From Granulicella sp. (GTDB taxonomy: Bacteria > Acidobacteriota > Terriglobia > Terriglobales > Acidobacteriaceae): a stretch of 64,000 nt of DNA. The notes beneath the pieces are model-generated. The model was not told the DNA's origin. It saw only the letters and a list, made by a program, of their open reading frames with translations, and ran no database searches. Shown one piece after another: positions 1 through 7,862 of the stretch. A program made the translations under genes and the position numbers. Position 1 is the stretch's first letter. The number at the start of each line of letters is the position of its first letter. Location: contig DAIDGQ010000035.1 in NCBI GenBank assembly GCA_027452215.1, positions 62,001 to 126,000 of the forward strand, given 5' to 3'.

Positions 1-218
1 ATGGCTACCCCTCCGACTTCCTCGAGCGCTACCGCACCGGCATCGAAAAGGTCACCTCCGCTGACATCTCCCGCGTAGCCCAGAAGTACGTCCAGCCCGA
101 AAAGCTAGCCATCGTAGTCGTAGGCAACAACCCCGAAATCACCCCACCCCTCTCCGCGCTAGGCAAAGTAACCACCCTCGACACCACCATCCCCGGAGCC
201 CCACCCCAGCAGCAATAG
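1..218 (+). CDS. M16 (insulinase-like) peptidase, C-terminal end only
   Basis: The window opens inside a reading frame (frame 3) that ends at a TAG at 216-218 and gives the last ~71 residues of a protein. The visible part runs GYPSDFLERYRTGIEKV, then SADISRVAQKYVQPEKLAIVVVG. That pattern (a helix with an R/Y-T-G-I motif, then 'yv.P.kl.ivvvG') is typical of the C-terminal domain of M16 zinc peptidases of the processing-peptidase/PqqL type. The catalytic HxxEH region would lie outside the window, so whether this is an active or inactive paralogue cannot be told. The tail ends in a Pro/Gln-rich stretch (APPQQQ). Family assignment is from the short tail only. Confidence 0.6.
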   Translation, partial: GYPSDFLERYRTGIEKVTSADISRVAQKYVQPEKLAIVVVGNNPEITPPLSALGKVTTLDTTIPGAPPQQQ

Positions 219-236
219 CCCTCAACCATCCAACCC

Positions 237-1115
237 ATGCCTACGACGCAGCCCACCTCCACCTACGACTGCACTCCTCCCCCTCTGCTCTTTGCCTACA
301 AGTTCACCGGCAAAGAAAGAGACATAGAATCCGGGCTCGACTACTTCGGAGCAAGGTACTACGGTTCGTCGGTGGGCCGCTGGATGTCCCCAGACTGGAG
401 CGCGAAGGAAGAGCCAGTCCCCTATGCCAAACTCGACAATCCGCAATCGCTTAATCTCTACGCTTACGTAGGGAATAATCCACTATCGAACTCTGACACC
501 GATGGGCATGTTTGCATCAGTCATGTAAACGCAAATAGCGGTTTCTGCACCAGGGCTGCTGAATACTCACAATTCAATGCCAATCCCGCCATCAACTCGA
601 AGACGGTCTTCTTCGATGCCGCAGCCGAGGTCTCAACTGCTCTCAACAATGTGAGCACCAACGCAGGCCGACTGTTCTTTAGTTCGGAAACTGTCGCCGT
701 CCTCAACGACATCGGTGAAAGCCTACTTTCGATAAACGAGACAAACGCACAGAGAATTGCGAGCGGAACCTTCAGCGGAGGTTCTGATATAGATCACGCG
801 ATGGTGGTTATCGAACAAACACAGGTACAGAGTGTGCTCAATGCTCTCAGCCAAGCCCACCCAGACGGGTATGCGGAGGTTATATCCCAAGTGAACTCTG
901 CCATGAACTCAGTAGCAGGAAGAGCAAGCGGGTTTTTTGCAGACCGCGACTACAACGAAGTGTTGCAAGGCGTAATAAAGTCTCTGGGCCGCCCTCTTGA
1001 TTTCTCAAGCTATAACGATCGTGTGCGCTTGGGTAATGCAATGGTCGAGCATAAACGCAAGCAAAAAGCGCTAGTACCCGGAGGATGTCCTGCTGAATTT
1101 TCCCGCTGTAACTAA
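237..1115 (+). CDS. Orphan Rhs core fragment with variable C-terminal tip (putative toxin)
   Basis: The first ~90 residues carry the Rhs-repeat-associated core signature: FTGKERDIESGLDYFGARYYG, then GRWMSPDW and NLYAYVGNNPLSN, closing with DTDGH. After the core the sequence changes abruptly to ~200 residues I do not recognise, containing a Ser/Asn/Ala-rich helical region and a basic end (VEHKRKQK). In Rhs systems this position is the polymorphic toxin tip. The base composition of the tip is visibly more AT-rich than the flanks. There is no upstream Rhs body, no signal sequence and no clear ribosome binding site at 237, so this is probably an orphan cassette rather than an independently secreted toxin. 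The next gene, 40 bp downstream, is a candidate immunity protein. The toxin role is inferred from position, not from a recognised domain. Confidence 0.7.
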   Translation: MPTTQPTSTYDCTPPPLLFAYKFTGKERDIESGLDYFGARYYGSSVGRWMSPDWSAKEEPVPYAKLDNPQSLNLYAYVGNNPLSNSDTDGHVCISHVNANSGFCTRAAEYSQFNANPAINSKTVFFDAAAEVSTALNNVSTNAGRLFFSSETVAVLNDIGESLLSINETNAQRIASGTFSGGSDIDHAMVVIEQTQVQSVLNALSQAHPDGYAEVISQVNSAMNSVAGRASGFFADRDYNEVLQGVIKSLGRPLDFSSYNDRVRLGNAMVEHKRKQKALVPGGCPAEFSRCN

Positions 1116-1155
1116 TAGGCCACACTGGCCACGTACGTTTTACCGTGAGGGAAAT

Positions 1156-1578
1156 ATGTCATATGGGTATAGGTTCGGTGCATGGTTGGTGGAGATGTTC
1201 GCCGAAGCGCTGTCGTTTTCCATTCTGGCTATAGTCATTAGCCATGCTGGCTTTCCCACGGTAAGAGATATCGCTGCCCTTACAGTCGCCGCATTCACTT
1301 GCTTCGGTATATCCGGTTATGTGATAACCACGTTGGTGATGCGCCTCGCTCTTCATGGGAGTTGGTCGCATAGGTATCCAGTCATCGCGCCGATACTGTT
1401 CCTGGCGCATTTTGAGGTAATGAATGTACTTGTGCCTGGTGGCCTTCTGGACACTCGTAATCGCCTTGTGTTTAGAGTGATTGGTTTTGGCGTAGTACTT
1501 GTCGTCGCAACTGCAATATCTCTAGTGCTAGAACGTATAGAGAAAGGGGGTTTACCATCGAGAGCCGATAACGCATAA
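1156..1578 (+). CDS. Small multi-pass membrane protein, putative Rhs immunity protein
   Basis: A 140-residue protein with about four hydrophobic segments (near residues 13-35, 38-65, 74-98 and 108-130) and a short basic tail. I do not recognise a family. The start ATG has a GAGGG ribosome binding site 5 bases upstream. It lies 40 bp after the Rhs tip and directly before a second, broken Rhs core, which is the standard place for the cognate immunity gene in Rhs orphan arrays. Membrane immunity proteins usually accompany membrane-acting or periplasmic toxins, so the pairing would suggest a tip active at the inner membrane. This is inference from gene order only. Confidence 0.55.
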   Translation: MSYGYRFGAWLVEMFAEALSFSILAIVISHAGFPTVRDIAALTVAAFTCFGISGYVITTLVMRLALHGSWSHRYPVIAPILFLAHFEVMNVLVPGGLLDTRNRLVFRVIGFGVVLVVATAISLVLERIEKGGLPSRADNA

Positions 1579-1679
1579 CCGGCAAAGAAAGAGACGCCGA
1601 ATCAGGAAACGACTACTTCGGCGCCAGGTATTACGGATCTACGATGGGGAGATTTATGAGGCGGGTGGCCCACATCTAA
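1578..1679 (+). pseudogene. Second Rhs core remnant
   Basis: Overlapping the stop codon of the preceding gene, the frame beginning at 1578 encodes TGKERDAESGNDYFGARYYG, then STMGRFM, a near copy of the Rhs core motif at residues 24-50 of the 237-1115 gene. It breaks off after GRFM and reaches a TAA at 1677-1679. It has no start codon of its own and no tip. Duplicate core motifs flanking a tip/immunity pair are what recombination-driven exchange of Rhs C-termini leaves behind. Confidence 0.75.
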
Positions 1680-1731
1680 CCTCCATCCTCCTCCACGATG
1701 GGTGCCCCATATCTCGATTTTGAGATGTGGG
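1669..1731. repeat. Inverted repeat at the Rhs/RAYT junction
   Basis: A 9-bp arm CCCACATCT at 1669-1677 is repeated in inverted orientation as AGATGTGGG at 1723-1731, separated by 45 bp. It lies over the end of the RAYT remnant and the end of the second Rhs core. Palindromes next to RAYT genes are often REP/BIME elements. With one copy here I cannot say whether it belongs to such a family. Confidence 0.35.
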
Positions 1732-2089
1732 TTTCCAGAATGCCCGACTCAGCCAACAATCTCTGTGCAAGCTCCGTCCTCCGCGCAAAAATCCACGGAG
1801 ACTCAATCTCCACCGCTCCATCGACCCCCGTATCCCAGTGCCGATAGCTCGACCACGCCCAATCCTTCGGGTGTGCCACCAGGCCCCTCACCATAGGGTT
1901 GCGATGCATATAACGGCGTTTCCCCAACCGCTTCTCATCGCTGAATACATTAAAGTCATAAAACCTCCGCTGCCAGAACGGTCGCGGCAATGACCGTCGT
2001 GCCACTGATATCTTCAGCGCCTGCACCGCAACCGAAAGCGTGACATCCTTCGGCTCACTCCCCCACACCCACCCCTCCGAAAATCCCTG
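1676..2089 (-). pseudogene. REP-associated tyrosine transposase (RAYT, Y1/IS200-like), 5' truncated
   Basis: The frame encodes SEPKDVTLSVAVQALKISV, then RPFWQRRFYDFNVFSDEKR, YMHRNPMVRGLVAHPKDWAWSSYRHW and a tail ending SRYGAPIVEEDGG. These are the C-terminal blocks of RAYT/Y1 single-strand transposases, including the MHRNPV..GLV and W.WSSYRHY motifs. The N-terminal part with the HUH metal-binding motif is missing: the frame meets a stop just upstream of 2089 and the only start would be an internal GTG at 2068. It is therefore a truncated, presumably inactive remnant beside the broken Rhs core. Confidence 0.8.
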
Positions 2090-2567
2090 TCAAGCCCCCT
2101 TCCACCCAAAATCTCCCCCAACCCCAACAAACCAAACCAGATAATAATTCCAAAAGCCCGGCATAATCACCCCGTCCCACTCTCTATAATTGAAGTAGAC
2201 CCCCAAAACCCCAGCACCGTGGCACGACGAGACTGATCTAACCCTCATCGAATGAATATCTTGCCCGTAACCCCTTTAGAATGAACCGAGTGAAAGCAGG
2301 CCTTCACCCACATCTTACTCATTCCAAACAAATTGACTACGGAAAAGTGAAAGCAAGGGGGGAGGGGGGGTACGCCACTCCCAAACCTTTCGCGCCGCAC
2401 CCTCTCGACCCATTGAAGCCACCTCACCACCCACACCCCGCAACCTCCATCCCGCCACAAATCCCACGCCACACCACTCCCCAGACCGCTATCCTCCACT
2501 CGCCAAACTGCTAAACTCGTCTAGTCGAGGCACGGCTCCGAACCCCCGTGTCCCCAAGGAGCACATC
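2090..2567. other. Intergenic stretch before pdxS
   Basis: About 480 bp with no convincing gene. It contains dispersed repeat copy A (2252-2368) and a following C-rich, low-complexity region of CCACC/CACCC runs (2400-2500). Short frames here have biased Pro/His/Thr composition and no homology I can recognise. Confidence 0.6.
2252..2368 (+). repeat. Dispersed ~117-bp intergenic repeat, copy A
   Basis: This stretch starts with ATGAATATCTTG and ends with GTGAAAGCAAGG followed by a G-rich run. It aligns along its length, with scattered substitutions and very few gaps, to the reverse complement of 20305-20421. The two ends are the best conserved parts: the first 12 bases, and the last ~28 bases including AAAAGTGAAAGCAAGGGGGG. 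No coding potential is shared. See copy B, which overlaps the start of ribBA. Confidence 0.8.
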
Positions 2568-3542
2568 ATGGCACACAACGGAAACGGCACCCACAATAAC
2601 CCCACCAGCCTCCGCCTCAAGACCGGCCTCGCCGAGATGCTCAAAGGTGGCGTCATCATGGACGTCATGGACGTCGACCAGGCCATCATCGCCGAGCAGG
2701 CCGGTGCCGTCGCCGTCATGGCCCTCGAGCGAGTTCCAGCCATGATCCGCGCCCAGGGAGGAGTCGCCCGCATGTCCCATCCAGGCATGATCAAGGCCAT
2801 CCAGAAGGCCGTCAGCATCCCCGTCATGGCCAAGGCACGCATCGGACACTTCGTCGAAGCCCAGGTCCTCGAAACCCTCTCAGTAGACTTCATCGACGAG
2901 TCCGAAGTCCTCACCCCAGCCGACGAGCTCCACCACATCGACAAGCACGCCTTCAAGACCCCCTTCGTCTGCGGAGCCAAGGACCTCGGCGAAGCTCTCC
3001 GCCGCATCGCCGAAGGAGCAGCCCTCATCCGCACCAAGGGCGAACCCGGCACCGGCGACGTCATCCACGCCGTCCGCCACATGCGCCAGATCACCTCCGA
3101 GATCAAGGCCCTCACCGTCCTCTCCGACCAGGAACTCTACGCCGCCGCCAAGAACCTCCGCGCTCCCTACGAACTCGTCGTCTCGGTCGCGCGCACCGGC
3201 AAGCTCCCCGTCCCCAACTTCTCCGCCGGCGGCATCGCCACCCCGGCCGACGCGGCCCTCATGATGCAGCTCGGTGCAGAAACCGTCTTCGTCGGCTCAG
3301 GAATCTTCATGAAGGAAGGCAACATCCGCCTCGAAGTAGGTCTCGCTCCCGACGGCACACCGCTCGCTCCCGAAGAGCGCGCCGAGGCCGAATCCCGCGC
3401 CAAAGCCATCGTCCGCGCAGCCACTCACTTCGACAATCCCGCCATCGTAGCCGAAGCCTCCGAAGACTGCCTCGGAGCCATGAAGGGCCTCGCCGTCGGA
3501 ACCATCGAAGAAGCCGACATGATGCAGAACCGCGGCTGGTAA
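2568..3542 (+). CDS. pdxS: Pyridoxal 5'-phosphate synthase, PdxS lyase subunit
   Basis: PdxS condenses ribose 5-phosphate, glyceraldehyde 3-phosphate and ammonia from PdxT into PLP (the deoxyxylulose-independent route). The 324-residue protein shows the expected order: [14 protein letters not shown], the [12 protein letters not shown] segment, [10 protein letters not shown] carrying the first catalytic lysine (K89), and [10 protein letters not shown] carrying the second (K157). The 68-residue spacing equals that of K81/K149 in the Bacillus enzyme. The ATG at 2568 follows an AAGGAG site. The N-terminus is a little long, with a low-complexity HNGNGTHNN lead. The glutaminase partner pdxT lies 1.7 kb downstream, separated by two unrelated genes, instead of directly next to pdxS. 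Confidence 0.97.
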   Translation: MAHNGNGTHNNPTSLRLKTGLAEMLKGGVIMDVMDVDQAIIAEQAGAVAVMALERVPAMIRAQGGVARMSHPGMIKAIQKAVSIPVMAKARIGHFVEAQVLETLSVDFIDESEVLTPADELHHIDKHAFKTPFVCGAKDLGEALRRIAEGAALIRTKGEPGTGDVIHAVRHMRQITSEIKALTVLSDQELYAAAKNLRAPYELVVSVARTGKLPVPNFSAGGIATPADAALMMQLGAETVFVGSGIFMKEGNIRLEVGLAPDGTPLAPEERAEAESRAKAIVRAATHFDNPAIVAEASEDCLGAMKGLAVGTIEEADMMQNRGW

Positions 3543-3651
3543 TCTTCCACATCATCACTGAAGCTCGAATCTGCCAAACAACACCGATTCCCCGCGAGGC
3601 ATCGTAATAAGTGGCGCAGTATGCGTTACATTGCACCTCAAAGGATATCTG

Positions 3652-4344
3652 ATGAAAAAGCTGATTCAGCTTGCACTTCTCGCCGCGTTCGTCACCACCA
3701 CTGCCCACGCGGCGGACAAAGCCAAACTTGACGAGCGCATCGAAGCCGCTCACGAAGTTCTACACGCCCTAATGGCAACTCCTGATCGCGGCATCCCGGA
3801 CAACATTGCCGAGAAGGCCACCTGTGTCGCCGTGATCCCCAGCTTCAAGAAGGCCGCATTCGTTGTCGGCGCGCAGTACGGCCAGGGAGTAGTCTCCTGC
3901 CGCACCCCTCATGGCTGGAGCGCTCCTGCATTCATCCAGCTCACCGGAGCAAGCTTCGGCTTCCAGATCGGCGGCCAAGCCACCGACCTCGTTCTCGTCG
4001 CTATGACCCACGATGGCTTCCAACGCCTGCTTCATGACAAGGTCAAACTCGGCGGAGATGCCTCCGTCGCCGCTGGTCCCGTCGGTCGCAGCTCGCAAGC
4101 CTCCACCACCGAGCTAGCCAACGCTGGCTTCCTCTCCTACTCCCGAAATAAGGGCATCTTCGCCGGCATCGACCTTTCTGGCGATGTAGTGAACCAGAAC
4201 CAGGAAGACACTGCAACTTACTACGGCCACGACGTTCCCTACCAGAAAATTCTGGAAGGCGGCGTGACCCCACACCCCTCCTCCATGCGCTTCGTCCGCA
4301 CGGTAAACGAGCTCTTCCACGCCGAAGCTCGCAACACCAACTAA
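3652..4344 (+). CDS. SYLF/YSC84-domain lipid-binding protein (paralogue 1)
   Basis: A 230-residue exported protein. It has an N-terminal signal peptide (MKKLIQLALLAAFVTTTAHA, cleavage likely after AHA) and then a SYLF domain: repeated R..A.EVLH.LM, GIP..I..KA.CVAVIPS..KAAFVVG, WSAPAFIQLTGASFGFQIGGQ, TDLVLV, and VAAGPVGR. SYLF proteins bind phosphoinositides in eukaryotes. In bacteria they are periplasmic or secreted proteins of unclear function. I place the start at 3652 because AAAGGA lies 9 bases upstream and this gives a clean signal peptide. An in-frame start 21 bases upstream would spoil it. A paralogue is at 27747-28466. Confidence 0.88.
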   Translation: MKKLIQLALLAAFVTTTAHAADKAKLDERIEAAHEVLHALMATPDRGIPDNIAEKATCVAVIPSFKKAAFVVGAQYGQGVVSCRTPHGWSAPAFIQLTGASFGFQIGGQATDLVLVAMTHDGFQRLLHDKVKLGGDASVAAGPVGRSSQASTTELANAGFLSYSRNKGIFAGIDLSGDVVNQNQEDTATYYGHDVPYQKILEGGVTPHPSSMRFVRTVNELFHAEARNTN

Positions 4345-4363
4345 TAGCCCAGCATTGACACCC

Positions 4364-4394
4364 AAGGCCCGGCCCTGATCAGGAGCCGGGCCTT
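4364..4394 (+). terminator. Bidirectional intrinsic terminator
   Basis: A 10-bp perfect stem AAGGCCCGGC / GCCGGGCCTT with an 11-base loop lies between the convergent SYLF gene and SDR gene. T/A-rich flanks are weak on both sides, but the position between two convergent stops fits a shared terminator. Confidence 0.75.
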
Positions 4395-4419
4395 TCCGCG
4401 TCCTTCTCAAATCAAAACT

Positions 4420-5196
4420 CTACACCCAACCCCCATCCACCACATAGCTCTGGCTCGTAATAGCAGAGCTATCGTCGGCAGCAAGAAACAAGACCAGCCG
4501 CGCCACCTCGTCCGGCAGAATCATTCGCTTCAACGCCTGATTCGCGAGCACCTCCGCCTTGTACTGCTCCGTAAACCAAAGCCGCTTCTGCCTTTCGGTT
4601 ACGATCGCTCCGGGCATCACGCAATTCACCCTCACCTCGTCACCGCCAAACTCATGCGCCAGCGTGCGAGTCATGCCCACAACCGCAGCCTTCGCCGCAA
4701 CATACACAGGAACATTCGTCGACGGTATCACCCACGCGATCGACCCCATGTTGATGATCGATCCGCGCCTTGCCGTCCGCATCGACGGAGCAACAGCTTG
4801 CACCATGAAGAACTGCTGCTTCAGGTTGATCGCCATTGTTCGGTCCCACGACTCCGGCGTAACCGACTCCACCGAATGCCGGGTATCGTTGCCAGCATTG
4901 TTGACCAGCACATCCACGGCACCAAACCGATCCACAATCTCCAACACAGTCCTCTGCAATACTAAGACTTCCGTCAGATCGCACGGATAATATGCAGGAG
5001 CACGAAGCCCTTCCGCGACCAGCCTCGAGATCAAGCGCTCCGCAGCAGCATCCTGAATATCCAGGAACACCACCCGGGCCTGCTGTCGCACAAACGCCTC
5101 GACAACTGCCTCGCCAATCCCGCTCGCGCCTCCAGTCACCACCACCACACGCTCTTCAAGGCTCGGGTACACCGCAGCTTTGCTCATCCTCTTCAT
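4420..5196 (-). CDS. SDR-family NAD(P)-dependent oxidoreductase
   Basis: A 258-residue classical short-chain dehydrogenase/reductase. The Rossmann motif TGGASGIG is near residues 19-26, NNAG follows near 90, the catalytic Ser is in NMGSIAW, and the YxxxK motif appears as YVAAK. The C-terminus has the usual SQSYVVDGGW. The substrate cannot be read from sequence. The start is placed at 5196 (MKRMSK). A longer frame extends into pdxT's upstream region and would add ~115 residues of non-homologous sequence. There is no strong Shine-Dalgarno. The gene is divergent from pdxT with 63 bp between the starts. Confidence 0.9.
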   Translation of the reverse strand: MKRMSKAAVYPSLEERVVVVTGGASGIGEAVVEAFVRQQARVVFLDIQDAAAERLISRLVAEGLRAPAYYPCDLTEVLVLQRTVLEIVDRFGAVDVLVNNAGNDTRHSVESVTPESWDRTMAINLKQQFFMVQAVAPSMRTARRGSIINMGSIAWVIPSTNVPVYVAAKAAVVGMTRTLAHEFGGDEVRVNCVMPGAIVTERQKRLWFTEQYKAEVLANQALKRMILPDEVARLVLFLAADDSSAITSQSYVVDGGWV

Positions 5197-5259
5197 CGGA
5201 GCATTATCGCCCGAGAGCAGACTTTCAGTCTTCACTCGTCCATGCACTAAAATTGAAGA

Positions 5260-5844
5260 GTGCCACATATCCCAACCATCGGTGTCCTGGCCCTCCAGGG
5301 CGCCTTCGAAGTCCATGCCCGCCGTCTGGCCTCGCTTGGCGCCAACACGCTTCTCGTCCGCCGCCCGAACCAACTCACCAACCTCGACGCCCTTGTAATC
5401 CCCGGCGGCGAATCCACCACGTTCCTCAAGCATCTCGAGCGCGAAGGCTTCTACGACACTCTGAACACCTTCGTCCACACCAAGCCAATCTTCGGCACCT
5501 GCGCCGGCTGCATCCTCCTCGCGAAGGAAGTAACCAATCCCCCACAACCCTCTTTCGGCGTTCTCGACATATCAGTCGAGCGCAACGCCTACGGACGCCA
5601 GAACGACTCCGCCATCATCACCGCCGATACCTCCCTCCCCGGTGGCCCCCTCGAGATGGTCTTCATCCGAGCCCCACGCATCACCCGCCTCGGCTCCGCC
5701 ATCGAAACCCTCGCCACCCGCGACGGCTCCCCCACCCTCATTCGTCAGGGCCGCTTGCTAGCAGCCACCTTCCACCCCGAACTTACCGACGACTTCCGCG
5801 TCCACCAACTCTTCCTCGACATCGTCCAGAAGGCAACGACTTAG
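5260..5844 (+). CDS. pdxT: Pyridoxal 5'-phosphate synthase, PdxT glutaminase subunit
   Basis: PdxT hydrolyses glutamine and channels ammonia to PdxS. The 194-residue protein is full length for the family. It shows IGVLALQGAFEVH at the start, PGGEST (residues 48-53), the nucleophile cysteine C81 in GTCAGC, and the His/Glu of the triad (H172, E174) in FHPEL. The start is GTG at 5260, with only AAGAG immediately before it, so initiation may be weak. A TAAAAT-like -10 element lies about 10 bases upstream. The gene is divergent from the SDR gene and not in the same transcription unit as pdxS. Confidence 0.95.
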   Translation: MPHIPTIGVLALQGAFEVHARRLASLGANTLLVRRPNQLTNLDALVIPGGESTTFLKHLEREGFYDTLNTFVHTKPIFGTCAGCILLAKEVTNPPQPSFGVLDISVERNAYGRQNDSAIITADTSLPGGPLEMVFIRAPRITRLGSAIETLATRDGSPTLIRQGRLLAATFHPELTDDFRVHQLFLDIVQKATT

Positions 5845-6117
5845 CCAAGGAGCTTCGACGTCGCCTTGGCCGTTACTCTCGTCGGCTCCGTCGCAACACT
5901 CGTCAACGGATTATTTGGGATACCGCTCCCAGATGCGCGGCAAGAGCTAGGCATTCTGGATCACGCGAGTGCATTCAGGAAGGGAGGGTCTGTCATCGGG
6001 AAAACAGCGGCACTTAAGACCGTCCAGCGAAGACCTGGAATAGCAACTTCGTCAATTTAATTACTTGCAGACAAGCTCGACCCTCATCTGCAAGGGATGT
6101 TTACTGACGTCAACTCT
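5845..6117. other. Intergenic stretch between pdxT and the ECF gene
   Basis: About 270 bp between two convergent genes. A 64-residue frame from a TTG is present but has no ribosome binding site and no family resemblance. I see no terminator hairpin with a T-run and no RNA gene. Confidence 0.5.
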
Positions 6118-6993
6118 CTAGATCTCTGCACTAGCGAGGGCACGGCTATAGGCCGCCAACAGCTGCCTTCGAAGTTCGGCAGCTTTAGTCTGGTTTGGAT
6201 GGTCAGCAGAAGTATTTCGACAACTAGAGATCGTAGTTTCAAAACTATGCAGGAGCTGCTTGCATGGTTCGCAAGCATTCAAGTGAGTTTCCATTTCCGA
6301 ACAGGAAAAATCATCCAACTGCCCGTCAAGGTAATCCAGAAGACCGGAGAACATCTTTCTACAGTGGCCGGGGACATTTGGCGACCTCCGCTTTCGCTTC
6401 TTGACGCCGCCAGTTGTAGTGGCGCCTGGCTTCGCGAGTTCTTTGCGCATGAATAGGCGTGCCCTATGCAAGCGCATATGCACCGTTGCAGGCCTCAGAC
6501 CCGTAATATCTGCAACCTCATCGTCGCTCAGACCTTCCATGTCGCGGAGCACAATCACTATGCGGTAGTGTGGGGGCAACTTTCGGATCGCTTCACGAAC
6601 TCGCTCGTCCCGTTGTCCACGAATAGCGGCCCACTCTGGACTGCTGTTAGGACCCAGACTGAAGGCCTCCAACTCTTCGCCGTTCGGCATTAACTCTTCT
6701 AGTGACATCTCTACTTTTGGAGCGAACTTACTCTTGCGCCGACTTAGGAGACAACTGTTCCGCGCTACCTTATAAAGCCAGACGGCTAAAGCTTTGGAAC
6801 TTGTAAATGTAGGCAGATATGGAAGCGACTTGATGAGAACTTCCTGCATCGTGTCTTCGGCATCCTCCTGTTGCCCACATACGCGCATACTGAAGGAAAA
6901 GATTGACGTTTGCAGGAGTTCCAGAGCTTTCTCCAGAGCATCGACATCACCACGCTTTAGGAGTTGAACCGCTTGTTCAACATCAGACCGCAT
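6118..6993 (-). CDS. ECF RNA polymerase sigma factor with C-terminal zinc-finger anti-sigma-like domain
   Basis: The first ~190 residues form an ECF sigma-70 factor. Region 2 is seen in QEDAEDTMQEVLIKSL and WLYKVARNSCL, and region 4 in LPPHYRIVIVLRDMEGLSDDEV with an HTH helix TVHMRLHRARLFMRKEL. After a basic linker (VKKRKRRS), the last ~95 residues contain HCRKMFSGLLDYLDGQ followed by EMETHLNACEPCKQL. That is the zf-HC2 pattern (Cys...HxxxCxxC) normally found at the N-terminus of ECF anti-sigma factors. No separate transmembrane anti-sigma gene is adjacent. The start at 6993 is chosen for a GGAG site 8 bases upstream. An ATG at 7023 is possible but lacks one. Confidence 0.85.
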   Translation of the reverse strand: MRSDVEQAVQLLKRGDVDALEKALELLQTSIFSFSMRVCGQQEDAEDTMQEVLIKSLPYLPTFTSSKALAVWLYKVARNSCLLSRRKSKFAPKVEMSLEELMPNGEELEAFSLGPNSSPEWAAIRGQRDERVREAIRKLPPHYRIVIVLRDMEGLSDDEVADITGLRPATVHMRLHRARLFMRKELAKPGATTTGGVKKRKRRSPNVPGHCRKMFSGLLDYLDGQLDDFSCSEMETHLNACEPCKQLLHSFETTISSCRNTSADHPNQTKAAELRRQLLAAYSRALASAEI

Positions 6994-7283
6994 CTTTGCA
7001 ACTCCAGCCCAATGTCCATTCATCGGAACGTAATACCATGCCGCAACCAATCACTAGAGTTGGGTAACATGGCTATGAACCATAAGAACAGAAAATTCCA
7101 ATCAAGGCTAGGAGTAGCTACTCAACAACTTCGGACGCAGAGTTCGAGCAAAAGCGATTACCTTTTCTTCAGTGATCGAGATACGTGACTCCTTTCGATC
7201 GACGAGTCAAGCTTTCCGATTTTTGAGAAATGACCGCGAGGTATCGTGAGCGAGATGAAATCGTCCGACCGATCATGGCTCTC

Positions 7284-7862
7284 TCACATGTCCGCCTCTA
7301 CGAGCCATGAATACAACCCAATGTTGGTTGATTTCACATTGCCGAAGCCCGACTCATTCAATTCCGTTTCAACGCCCGCTGACGCAATCCGATGATCAGT
7401 GGGTGGGCCCGCGATGCGCTCTACATCAGGTCTCCAGTCAAGGATAGCAATCCTGCCCGTTGGCTTCAGCACACGCTTTGCTTCCAAAAGAACTGCTTCT
7501 CGATCCTCCAACTCGTGCCACACATTGGCCGTAAGATAGAGGTCACAAACTGCTGCAGGAAGTGTCGTAGAAGATGCTTCAGCATGCACCACAATGATGT
7601 TCTTTAGCCCTTCCTTCACCATCTTGGCTGAAATCCATTCGAGCATCTGTTCCTGGGCATCAACCGCGTAAACAAGGCCGTTGGAACCAACTATTTGAGC
7701 AAGAGGTACGGCAAAGTACCCTGTGCCCGCGCCAACGTCTGCCACAGTCTGCCCTGACTTCAAGGCAAGCGCGGCTAAGACGACTGTCGGCGGGAGCCAA
7801 ACGAGCCGCTCAGGGTCTTCCAGACGCTGGGCCTGTGATGCAGGGAATCGCTTCTCATTCAT
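7284..7862 (-). CDS. Class I SAM-dependent methyltransferase
   Basis: A 192-residue methyltransferase. SAM-binding motif I is VADVGAGTGYFAVPLA, with the acidic ribose-binding residue in YAVDAQEQML. The post-motif region DLYLTANVWHELEDREAVL and RVLKPTGRIAILDW match the UbiE/Methyltransf_11 group. It is the last gene of the efflux operon. Its ATG at 7862 overlaps the stop of the DUF2892 gene by 4 bases (ATGA), which fixes the start and argues for translational coupling. A longer frame with a 39-residue extension inside the neighbour is not supported. The substrate is unknown. Position suggests a small molecule or metalloid linked to the exporter, which is inference. Confidence 0.88.
   Translation of the reverse strand: MNEKRFPASQAQRLEDPERLVWLPPTVVLAALALKSGQTVADVGAGTGYFAVPLAQIVGSNGLVYAVDAQEQMLEWISAKMVKEGLKNIIVVHAEASSTTLPAAVCDLYLTANVWHELEDREAVLLEAKRVLKPTGRIAILDWRPDVERIAGPPTDHRIASAGVETELNESGFGNVKSTNIGLYSWLVEADM

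Noticed and set aside
2090-2567. Riboswitch upstream of pdxS, and likewise upstream of ribBA and bioY
   Set aside because: No conserved FMN (RFN), PLP-related or biotin leader structure or sequence could be recognised in these leaders.
4992-6017. 341-residue frame overlapping the SDR and pdxT
   Set aside because: Shadow of genuine genes. Composition is Pro/Arg/His-rich and no motif is present.
5866-6060. 64-residue frame from a TTG after pdxT
   Set aside because: No ribosome binding site, no recognisable family. Probably chance opening in a GC-rich region.
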